DNA of 8,254 nt. Origin: an uncultured cyanobacterium. GTDB taxonomy: Bacteria; Cyanobacteriota; Cyanobacteriia; Cyanobacteriales; Geitlerinemataceae. The notes under the pieces are model-generated. The model saw only the letters and a program-made list of their open reading frames with translations, made no database searches and was not told where the DNA came from. Shown one piece after another: positions 1-6,103 of this stretch (positions within the stretch are counted from its first letter, which is position 1; each line of letters begins with the position of its first letter). A program made the translations under genes and the position numbers. The stretch spans positions 1 through 8,254 of the forward strand of contig CAKZKB010000615.1 in assembly GCA_937121005.1 (NCBI GenBank). The letters run 5' to 3'.

Positions 1-6
1 CTCTTT

Positions 7-43
7 GGGGGGATTAGGGGGTTGGGGGGACAAGGGGAGGGGG
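7..43 (+). repeat. G-tract cluster, possible G-quadruplex sequence
   Basis: Five runs of four to six G lie close together (7-12, 17-21, 24-29, 34-37, 39-43) with loops of one to four bases. This meets the usual sequence pattern for an intramolecular G-quadruplex on the + strand. The GGGGGATT-like unit also resembles the G-runs inside the large gene at 3879-3915, so it may be a dispersed intergenic repeat family. Whether it folds in the cell cannot be told from sequence. Confidence 0.5.
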
Positions 44-61
44 AGACAAGGAGAATAAAAC

Positions 62-131
62 CTCGTACCTCGTACCTCACACCTCATACCTCGCACCTCA
101 TACCTCGCACCTCGTACCTCGTACCTCATAA
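62..131. repeat. Heptameric short tandem repeat (STRR-like), CTCRTAC
   Basis: Ten consecutive 7-bp units fit CTCGTAC, CTCATAC, CTCGCAC or CTCACAC; the last (125-131) is degenerate (CTCATAA). Heptameric short tandemly repeated repetitive sequences are a known hallmark of filamentous cyanobacterial intergenic DNA. The block lies just upstream of yidD and has no coding potential of its own. Confidence 0.9.
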
Positions 132-135
132 CTGT

Positions 136-163
136 TTCATCCTTCATCCTTCCTAATTCATCC
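136..163. repeat. Second heptameric tandem repeat, TTCATCC
   Basis: Four 7-bp units (TTCATCC, TTCATCC, TTCCTAA, TTCATCC) directly abut the start region of yidD. They occupy the place where a ribosome binding site would be expected, and no Shine-Dalgarno sequence is visible. A TTG start at 164 would begin exactly at the repeat edge, which argues for the ATG at 173. Confidence 0.8.
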
Positions 164-172
164 TTGAAATCT

Positions 173-406
173 ATGCAACTGTTCAAACGAGTTTTAATTG
201 CCGCGATCGCGGGGTATCGCCGCTTGATTTCCCCGTTGTTTCCTCCCTCCTGTCGCTTTCACCCCACCTGTTCCCAGTATGCCATAGAAGCGATCGATCG
301 CTTCGGTTCTCGACGCGGAACTATTTTAGCACTTCGCCGCCTCTTGCGCTGCCATCCTTTGCATCCCGGCGGTTACGATCCGGTTCCTCCCAACGATGCA
401 GTCTGA
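173..406 (+). CDS. yidD: Membrane protein insertion efficiency factor YidD
   Basis: The 77-residue product has the full YidD signature: a basic, amphipathic N-terminus (MQLFKRVLIAAIAGYRR), the core ISPLFPPSCRFHPTCSQYA (residues 19-37, Cys27 and Cys33), and the C-terminal RCHPLHPGGYDPVP (residues 59-72, Cys60). YidD is a small inner-face membrane-associated protein thought to assist YidC- and Sec-dependent insertion of membrane proteins. In many bacteria it sits between rnpA and yidC; here neither neighbour is present. The ATG at 173 was chosen because the family normally starts a few residues before the hydrophobic amphipathic stretch; the TTG at 164 would add three residues drawn from repeat DNA. 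There is no clear ribosome binding site. The last 34 bp overlap, tail to tail, with the large minus-strand gene, so the conserved HPGGYDPVP end lies just outside or within the overlap. Confidence 0.95.
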   Translation: MQLFKRVLIAAIAGYRRLISPLFPPSCRFHPTCSQYAIEAIDRFGSRRGTILALRRLLRCHPLHPGGYDPVPPNDAV

Positions 407-3400
407 TGGACGATCGCCGCCGTTAGGGGTTCTTCTAGGGTTTGACGACAGGAAGCCAAAACGCGATCGATATGCTGCAACCATTGTTGTCGTTGTTGCG
501 GATCGAGGCGATAGGTATGTTTGTTTTCCACTGTAAATAGTGGCGTGTCGGTGAGGGTAGCGATCGCGGGATGATTTAAAGAGGTTTCTGTGAAGAAAAC
601 CGCCTCAGTCGCATTGGGAAGCAAGCCGGCTGTTTCCTGACCCGCTAGCAAATTGGCGATGCGAGTTTGGCAGGCTTTGGTGTTAATTCCGCGACGATCG
701 AGTGCGGCCATAATTTCCATGGAGGAAGCGGTATCTCCAGGGAAGGCTTGCAGCAATTCTCGCAGCAAAAACAGATCGTTATATTGATGGCAAGTCACCT
801 CTAACACTTGCGGGTGGAGGGGTAACATTGCCAAGCCATAAGCGACGCGAGACCGATCGCGATCGACGGAATTGGGATAGGTATCGCAGACGATCGTCCC
901 ATTGGGCAATTTTTGCCGCAACCAGCGAGAAATAGCACTCCAAGATGAAGTTCCCCCGGTACAGATGGCGCGATCGATGGCTTCGACAGCGACTCCGGTT
1001 TGGCTTAGGAAAACATTTAGTTCTCGGTTGAGTTTTTGTGCGAAGGGTAACAGTACCCGCCGTTCGAGATCTTGACGTTTCACCGTCAGGCGACGATCGC
1101 CAAAGGGAAAGGTAAACTCGCTCTCTGATTGTAGGGCAATTTTGACGTGCTTGGCAATATCTAGAAGCGACAGACGCAAGGGAGAGGTTTGCAACCAGCG
1201 ATCGAACAAAATCCGAGACTGTCCGTCGGGTTCGCCGGGTTTGGGGAGTTCGATACCATCGGGAAGCGAGAGGGGCAATTCGCGAGCGAAATTCTCGTCG
1301 AGAAGCAGGTGAAAAATGATGTCGCGATCGAGATCGTTACCGCCGTAGGGGAAGCGGTAAGTAAAGATGCGATCGCGATCGAGATCTGCTAAATTTTCTG
1401 GCACTCGCGCAATACAAAACTCGGTATTTTCTGCCCCGCAACTGAGAACCAAAGTCGTGCCTTGCCAGCGATCGAGTTGGAACTGGCGACCGCGATCGTC
1501 TCCTGCAAAACTAGGCGACTCGCCCTCACTATCCGGCAAGAAAGACAGCACAGATGCGACGCTTTCCTCTAGCAAAAAGACGCGATCGGGTTGCGACACC
1601 AACTCAGCCGCTAACACTGCTTCGCGAACATTGAAGCGATAGGCGACAGAGGCATTCGTGGGGATGCTGACAATAACGCCAGCCAGGGGAGGAATGGCAG
1701 TATTGTTGAAGGTTTCCGACTCGCCTGCGGCTGGATTTGGCTTCAAGGTTGCGAGTAATGCTTGCAGCGATCGCCGCCATTGCACGATGGGGATTTCCTG
1801 ACGCTCGGAGTAGTGTAAGATGGGTTGGCTAACACCTTCTTCGTCTTGCCAGGGGAGGGCAATTTCTAAAAAGGTTTTGAAGTTGTTTAACAGTACGCCA
1901 GGAGATGCACCGGGAACCTCCGCATCCAAACTGGCTAAGGATAAGGCTTCTAAACTAACAGCCCTGGGAGGTTCGGTTTCGCTGACCGCATACGCTACAG
2001 AAGGAACGCGATCGCGGTTGGTTTCTTCTCCCTCTTGCTGCCAGGAAATGGGATAAAGTTTGCGATCGCTATAATGCAGTAAAACCGCACTCGTTCCCGT
2101 CGTTCCCAAATCGATACCGAGATACCAGTCTCGCGGTTCGGGGACAATTTCAGACGGTGGATCGACAGGAAGCGACGCATCGCGATCGAGTTCGATATCG
2201 GGAAGCAATTCTTGGGACAATTCCCCTTCATCGTTTCCCCCAAACATGGCTTTCATGTCGTCATCGTTGTCATCCTCTTCTTCGGTATAAAAATCGAAGG
2301 CGGCGAGAGGATCGCTATCGTCTGTGGCTGACATTTCCGAGGTGGGAAACGGTTCGCGATCGCTGTCGTCTTCCTCCTCATCGTCAATTTCGAGAAAGCT
2401 AAAATCTTCCTCTACTTCATCTTCAGTAGTGTCGCTTTCTTCGCCATCACCAATTTCGAGAAAGCTATAATCTTCCTCTGCTTCATCTTCACTCGTGTCG
2501 CTTGCTTCTGCTGTGGGAACGGGAGTGACATCAGCAAAATCAAAAATGGCTAAAGGATCGTCATCGTCATCGAGATCCGATGGCGTTTCTGTTACCATTT
2601 CTTCAACGCGATCGTCCTCTGTATCCGTTTCTTCTAGCATCAGATCGAACGCCGCTAGGGGATCGCTATCGTCATCAGTGGGGTCAACTTCCGCTTCGGT
2701 TTCTTCCTCCACCTCAAAATCATCCGCTTCAAATTCTTCGCTGTCTTCTTCGGGTTCTTCCAAATATTCGGGTTCGGTTGCAACGCGATCGCTAGCCGCG
2801 ATCGTCTCCTCTACCGTCGCTACTTCTTCATCGGTTTCTTCCGCCAACGACTCGGCGTTTAAGAGTGCTTCTACCGCCTCAAAATCTTCTTCCTCCTCTG
2901 CAAACTCTTCCACATATTCGGTGTCAGCTTCCGCTTCCGGTTCCGGTTGACTAAAAAAGGGTTCCGGTTCCATGGCTAGGAACGGTTCCGGTTCTTCTGG
3001 CTGAAGTTCTTCCGTGAAGCGATCGGGATCGAGTAAGGCTTCGTAGATATCGATGTCGATGAAATTGCCATCGTCACCATTGCTGTCTTCGGTAGCATCT
3101 TCATCCGACTCTACCTCGGTTTCACCTGACATCAATTGGTGCAGATCGGAAGCCGTATTATCCTCATCTTCCGTGTCGGATTCGGGTTCGGTTGCGTCCG
3201 CGATCGCCTCTTCAGACAACTGCGAAGCCACATCTTCCGTATCCGTTTCAAACTCATCTTCAGCAAACTGAGAAGACAAATCTTCTGTGTCAGTATCGAT
3301 ATCATCTCCTGACAACTGGAAGTCCATTTCTTCCGTGTCAGTTTCGATATCATCTGATGTTAGCTGAGATACCACCTCCTCCGTATCGATCGGCGGTTCG

Positions 3401-4986
3401 GTGTCGAGTTCCTCTTCTACGGTTTCTTCAGAGAGATCGCTGTCTTCATAAATCTCTTCAAATTCGGCTTCTCCTACTTCCTCCTCTACTTCTAGACTGT
3501 CATCCAACGATTCTACCGGAGATTCGACTTCGGTTTCAATAGGTTCTGCTACCGTTTCTGCGGGAACGGGTTCGGGTTCGGGGGGTGCTTCTACCTCCGC
3601 GATCGCTTCCGGTTCGGGGACAACAAAATCCTCGAACTCCTCAAACCACTCATCGTATTCGGACTCGCCGGATGTCGGTTGCAAGTCCATCGCCGAACTG
3701 GACAATTCGGACTCAATATCTGCCGCAGCATCCTCCATTAATGCCGTCGCTTCCGTCTCCGAAAACTCAGCAAACAGATCCGAATCCGTATCCGTTAAAT
3801 TGATATCAGTCGGTTCCCAAATATCGAGGGGTTCGGGTTCCGGTAACGGGGCGATCGTCCGTCGTCGGGGACGAGATTGGGAATTAGGGAATTGGGGGAT
3901 TGGGGGATTGGGGGGAGTCGGTGAAGGTGTCGATTCTTCTGTAGGGGTCAACGGCGTTGACCCTTCCGGTGTAGAATCAGATGTTAGTGTCGATGGCGTT
4001 GCATTTTCTTGTGTAGAAATAGGTGTCGCGATCGATGGCGCTGAATCTGCTGTAGGGATCGATGGCGTTGACCCTTCTAAGGAAATAGAATCTACAACTT
4101 CCGTCTCACTATCTGCCAAGTTTAGATCGTCTCGATCGCCTGACAGTGAAAGAGACTCCGCCTCGCGATCGGTTAATTCATCGCTTGCTGTTTCTTGTTC
4201 GTTGTCCAGTTCTTCGTTGTTCGTTGTTCGCTGTTCGTTGATGCGTTGCTGCGTTGATAAAATGTGTTCTTGCGTCGTGCGGATCAAATCGTCTACAGTG
4301 GCAATGAGACGAGCTTGGCTTTGCTGTCCCAAACCGTGCAGCTTCTCCATGCCTTCAGATAGCGATCGCTCGTAACTGCGGACATTTCCCTGCAAAGCTG
4401 AGAACGTGCGCGTCAAAGTGGTATCGAGTTCGATTAACAGGCGATCGGCACTGTTGTGGAGTTGTTGCAAGCGATCGAGACGCTGTTGCGGAGTCAGCAA
4501 AGGAGCCGACGAACCCGGTAAACTATCGCTAGCGGCGATCGCCTCATCCCGCGACTGGGCCTCCACCCCCGTCAAAACCTGGTCGATGCGTTCGGACACC
4601 CGATCCAACAGACGATCGCGAAAATCGTCCAACACCTGCGAAATCGTCTCCTGCTGGCGCTGGCGATCGAGATCCGTAATTTCTTGGATCAAAGTTTGCC
4701 GTTCTTGACGCAGGGTTGCCAATTCGCTACCCAGGGGTTGCAACAAATTGCGATGGAGGGCGATAATTTGCTCGGCGATCGTCCGCAAAGCCGCCTCTGG
4801 AGAGTCTCCCGCCGCCGTCTCCCACGCCGAAACCTCAGCCGCGTCCCCGGCCGCGCGATCGCTTAAATACTGGCGAAATTGCTCCAAAACGCGGCGCTGG
4901 CGGGCAATTTCGATGGGGTCTGCATCGGTGTTGGCCGCGTCGAGTTGCTGCAAAACGCGATCGATTTCGGCTATCAGTGCTTCCAT
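373..4986 (-). CDS. Giant acidic Hsp70-like (actin-fold ATPase) protein with coiled-coil N-terminus
   Basis: This 1537-residue protein has four visible parts. Residues 1 to about 248 are mostly charged heptad-like helix (for example SELATLRQERQTLIQEITDL), probably coiled coil. Residues about 249-385 are a Ser/Thr/Pro linker containing STPxxPT repeats. Residues about 386-945 are dominated by Asp, Glu, Ser and Thr, with internal tandem repeats and three copies of DPLA(A/I)FD (775, 810, 892). Residues about 954-1400 are a divergent Hsp70-type ATPase domain: phosphate-1 motif WYLGIDLGTTGTS (954-966), a degenerate phosphate-2 region SCGAENTEF (1182-1190), and an adenosine-type motif ICTGGTSSWSAI (1341-1352). 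About 140 residues follow, with a probable helical tail but no recognisable Hsp70 substrate-binding domain. No signal peptide is seen, so it is probably cytosolic. Similar Hsp70-family proteins of unknown role are known in cyanobacteria; I cannot assign a substrate. The ATG at 4984-4986 has no Shine-Dalgarno sequence within the usual distance. The gene is divergent from the Crp/Fnr gene and overlaps yidD at its 3' end. Confidence 0.88.
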   Translation of the reverse strand: MEALIAEIDRVLQQLDAANTDADPIEIARQRRVLEQFRQYLSDRAAGDAAEVSAWETAAGDSPEAALRTIAEQIIALHRNLLQPLGSELATLRQERQTLIQEITDLDRQRQQETISQVLDDFRDRLLDRVSERIDQVLTGVEAQSRDEAIAASDSLPGSSAPLLTPQQRLDRLQQLHNSADRLLIELDTTLTRTFSALQGNVRSYERSLSEGMEKLHGLGQQSQARLIATVDDLIRTTQEHILSTQQRINEQRTTNNEELDNEQETASDELTDREAESLSLSGDRDDLNLADSETEVVDSISLEGSTPSIPTADSAPSIATPISTQENATPSTLTSDSTPEGSTPLTPTEESTPSPTPPNPPIPQFPNSQSRPRRRTIAPLPEPEPLDIWEPTDINLTDTDSDLFAEFSETEATALMEDAAADIESELSSSAMDLQPTSGESEYDEWFEEFEDFVVPEPEAIAEVEAPPEPEPVPAETVAEPIETEVESPVESLDDSLEVEEEVGEAEFEEIYEDSDLSEETVEEELDTEPPIDTEEVVSQLTSDDIETDTEEMDFQLSGDDIDTDTEDLSSQFAEDEFETDTEDVASQLSEEAIADATEPESDTEDEDNTASDLHQLMSGETEVESDEDATEDSNGDDGNFIDIDIYEALLDPDRFTEELQPEEPEPFLAMEPEPFFSQPEPEAEADTEYVEEFAEEEEDFEAVEALLNAESLAEETDEEVATVEETIAASDRVATEPEYLEEPEEDSEEFEADDFEVEEETEAEVDPTDDDSDPLAAFDLMLEETDTEDDRVEEMVTETPSDLDDDDDPLAIFDFADVTPVPTAEASDTSEDEAEEDYSFLEIGDGEESDTTEDEVEEDFSFLEIDDEEEDDSDREPFPTSEMSATDDSDPLAAFDFYTEEEDDNDDDMKAMFGGNDEGELSQELLPDIELDRDASLPVDPPSEIVPEPRDWYLGIDLGTTGTSAVLLHYSDRKLYPISWQQEGEETNRDRVPSVAYAVSETEPPRAVSLEALSLASLDAEVPGASPGVLLNNFKTFLEIALPWQDEEGVSQPILHYSERQEIPIVQWRRSLQALLATLKPNPAAGESETFNNTAIPPLAGVIVSIPTNASVAYRFNVREAVLAAELVSQPDRVFLLEESVASVLSFLPDSEGESPSFAGDDRGRQFQLDRWQGTTLVLSCGAENTEFCIARVPENLADLDRDRIFTYRFPYGGNDLDRDIIFHLLLDENFARELPLSLPDGIELPKPGEPDGQSRILFDRWLQTSPLRLSLLDIAKHVKIALQSESEFTFPFGDRRLTVKRQDLERRVLLPFAQKLNRELNVFLSQTGVAVEAIDRAICTGGTSSWSAISRWLRQKLPNGTIVCDTYPNSVDRDRSRVAYGLAMLPLHPQVLEVTCHQYNDLFLLRELLQAFPGDTASSMEIMAALDRRGINTKACQTRIANLLAGQETAGLLPNATEAVFFTETSLNHPAIATLTDTPLFTVENKHTYRLDPQQRQQWLQHIDRVLASCRQTLEEPLTAAIVHQTASLGGTGS
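2371..2502 (-). repeat. Two tandem 66-bp coding repeats (22 residues each)
   Basis: Inside the acidic region, residues 829-872 consist of two 22-residue units, each starting SDT(S/T)EDE and containing EED(Y/F)SFLEI. The DNA copies (2437-2502 and 2371-2436) are alignable without gaps, so this is a recent in-frame duplication. SFLEI is one of the few hydrophobic patches in the acidic region and may be a short binding motif (inference). Confidence 0.85.
3223..3366 (-). repeat. Three tandem 48-bp coding repeats (16 residues each)
   Basis: Residues 541-588 are three units of 16 residues fitting Q(L/F)xxDxx(D/E)TDTE(E/D)xxx. The glutamine codons lie exactly 48 bp apart (3364-3366, 3316-3318, 3268-3270), and a partial fourth unit begins at 3220-3222. 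Copies differ at several positions, so the expansion is older than the 66-bp pair. Confidence 0.85.
3879..3915 (-). repeat. In-gene C-run repeat encoding a Pro/Asn segment (G-tracts on + strand)
   Basis: On the + strand there are five G-tracts (3879-3881, 3887-3889, 3894-3898, 3902-3906, 3910-3915) with ATT or AATT-type loops. Read in frame on the minus strand they encode residues about 358-370, NPPIPQFPNSQ. The sequence resembles intergenic G-rich repeats such as the one at 7-43, so the segment looks like a non-coding repeat captured by the reading frame. Confidence 0.7.
3940..3963 (-). repeat. Palindromic dispersed repeat inside the coding region, identical to an end of the 5957-6083 element
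   Basis: The 24 bp read TGTAGGGGTCAACG-G-CGTTGACCC on the + strand. They are identical, base for base, to the reverse complement of 6060-6083 in the intergenic region. In the gene's frame they encode GSTPLTPT. A diverged copy with three differences lies at 4051-4074 and encodes GSTPSIPT. Confidence 0.85.
4051..4074 (-). repeat. Diverged second coding copy of the palindromic repeat
   Basis: This 24-bp stretch differs from 3940-3963 at three positions and has lost part of the palindrome. It encodes GSTPSIPT. Further weak copies between 3971 and 4050 (GTGTAGAATC..., GTGTAGAAAT...) suggest the Ser/Thr/Pro linker grew by repeated copying of this unit. Confidence 0.7.
4214..4241 (-). repeat. Heptameric tandem repeat inside the coding region
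   Basis: Four 7-bp units (TCGTTGT, TCGTTGT, TCGCTGT, TCGTTGA on the + strand) lie in frame and encode part of NEQRTTNNEEL at residues about 249-258. The complementary heptamer AACAACG also occurs between genes at 7479-7492. The repeat sits at the border between the coiled-coil region and the linker. Confidence 0.8.
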
Positions 4987-5168
4987 AGGAAATGCGTCCG
5001 AACCAGACTCCTAGAACCTCTACCCTACATTTTGCCCCTCGACGGGCCGACTGGCTAGCGGTGGCCGGCGCAAAAGAGCCGACTGAGCCAATACACAGTA
5101 GAATACAGAATACAGTCCCTCGGTCAGCATACAAACCTTAACATTTCCCCACCCCTTCCCTAAAACGT

Positions 5169-5174
5169 TATAAT
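5169..5174 (+). promoter_or_regulatory. Probable -10 element for the Crp/Fnr gene
   Basis: A perfect TATAAT lies 56 bp upstream of the ATG at 5231, predicting transcription from about 5181 and a leader of roughly 50 nt. No good -35 hexamer lies 16-18 bp upstream (the region is C-rich); TTAACA at 5138-5143 is too far away (25-bp spacing). A missing -35 element would be compatible with activator dependence, which is inference. The remainder of 4987-5230 has a direct repeat of AATACAG (5102-5108 and 5109-5115) and no gene. Confidence 0.5.
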
Positions 5175-5230
5175 CCGAACGCGCCCGACGCGATCGCCTT
5201 CGCCATTCCGACCTAAGAGACAGCGACCCG

Positions 5231-5953
5231 ATGCCTGAAGATCGATTCTCGACTCCCCGCGATGCCCATGGCAATCCCAACTACGAGGATATACTGCGGC
5301 AAACCCCCTTTTTCGAGGGATTGCCCGAAGAACTCGTGGAAAAGGCCACCGTCCACGTCGTCTCTCGTACCCATCCTGCCAACCAGGTGATCTTGCTCGA
5401 AAACGACTGGGGCAGTTCGGTGTACTTTATCCTGGAAGGCTGGGCGAAAATCCGCACCTACAACCTCGACGGCAAAGAAGTCACCCTCAACATTTTAGGG
5501 GCCGGCGAGCTCTTCGGCGAAATGGCCGCCCTCGACGAAGTACCGCGATCGACCGATGTCATTACCCTGGCCCCAACGACGATCGGCAATATGCCCGCCC
5601 AAGACTTCGTGCGCCTGATCAAAACCGAACCCCTGGCCGGAATGCGCCTGGCCCAACTCATGGGGAGGCGACTGCGCCAAGTCAACCGCCGCCTCCGCCT
5701 GCGCGAAGCCGACAGTACCGCCCGCGTCGCCGACATTCTCCTGTTCCTGGCCGACGGCCAAGGCAAACAACTCGCTGGCGGAATCACCACCATTCCCAAC
5801 CTTCCCCACCGAGAACTGAGCGGTTTAAGCGGTCTAGCCCGCGAAACCGTCACCCGCGTCCTCAACAAACTAGAGAAAAAAGGAGTCATCGATCGCGAAC
5901 GCGAAGCGATTAAAATTCCCGACCTCCACGCCCTGGAACGACTTCTAGTTTAA
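5231..5953 (+). CDS. Crp/Fnr-family transcriptional regulator
   Basis: The 240-residue product has the standard two-domain layout. Residues about 27-140 form the cyclic-nucleotide-binding beta-roll, with GELFGEMAALDEVPRST at 92-108. G96-E97 and R106-S107 match the residues that hold cAMP phosphate and ribose in CRP, so nucleotide binding is plausible. Residues about 138-160 are the dimer helix, and 162-225 the winged helix-turn-helix, with RETVTRVLNKLEKKGVI at 204-220. The recognition helix keeps the R-E-x-x-x-R pattern of E. coli CRP, which suggests a TGTGA-like half-site. No Cys cluster of the FNR type is present. It is a DNA-binding regulator acting as a dimer in the cytosol; the target genes are unknown. 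It is divergent from the large Hsp70-like gene 244 bp away and could regulate itself or that gene. The ATG at 5231 has only a weak purine stretch upstream (AAGAGA, 5214-5219). An exact gene name is not assigned. Confidence 0.93.
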   Translation: MPEDRFSTPRDAHGNPNYEDILRQTPFFEGLPEELVEKATVHVVSRTHPANQVILLENDWGSSVYFILEGWAKIRTYNLDGKEVTLNILGAGELFGEMAALDEVPRSTDVITLAPTTIGNMPAQDFVRLIKTEPLAGMRLAQLMGRRLRQVNRRLRLREADSTARVADILLFLADGQGKQLAGGITTIPNLPHRELSGLSGLARETVTRVLNKLEKKGVIDREREAIKIPDLHALERLLV

Positions 5954-5956
5954 ACC

Positions 5957-6083
5957 TGTAGGGGCGAACGGCGTTCGCCCTGATTTGTAATGGCGTTCGC
6001 GCCGATCTGTAACGGCGTTCGCCCTCAATTGGTGCTACATACGCTCTTTTTCCCTAAGAGGGTCAACGCCGTTGACCCCTACA
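5957..6083. repeat. MITE-like element with palindromic terminal inverted repeats
   Basis: The 127-bp element begins TGTAGGGG (5957-5964) and ends CCCCTACA (6076-6083). The 24-bp ends match at 20 positions as inverted repeats, and each end is itself a hairpin: GGGCGAACG/CGTTCGCCC at 5962-5980 and GGGTCAACG/CGTTGACCC at 6060-6078. Inside are two more partial copies of the motif (5986-6000 and 6008-6025, TGTAAyGGCGTTCGC). It fills nearly all of the gap between the regulator and the DUF2232 gene, starting 4 bp after the regulator's stop codon. TTAAAC flanks it on both sides (5950-5955, 6088-6093), though not exactly at the edges. The hairpins could also act in transcript termination or RNA stability. 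No transposase is present. Confidence 0.75.
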
Positions 6084-6103
6084 TTCGTTAAACATTTCCA
6101 AAA

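Noticed and set aside
2495..2950. A 151-residue serine-rich open frame on the + strand.
   Set aside because: It is the antisense of the Asp/Glu-rich region of the large gene (GAA/GAT codons read as TTC/ATC or, in another frame, as serine codons); composition alone explains its openness.
5098..5115. An NtcA-type site (GTA-N8-TAC) before the Crp/Fnr gene.
   Set aside because: GTA and TAC are present but the spacing is 10 rather than 8, and the bases are part of an AATACAG direct repeat.
5458..5889. A 143-residue minus-strand frame within the Crp/Fnr gene.
   Set aside because: It is fully antisense to a well-supported Crp/Fnr gene, rich in Arg and Ser, and shows no family pattern.
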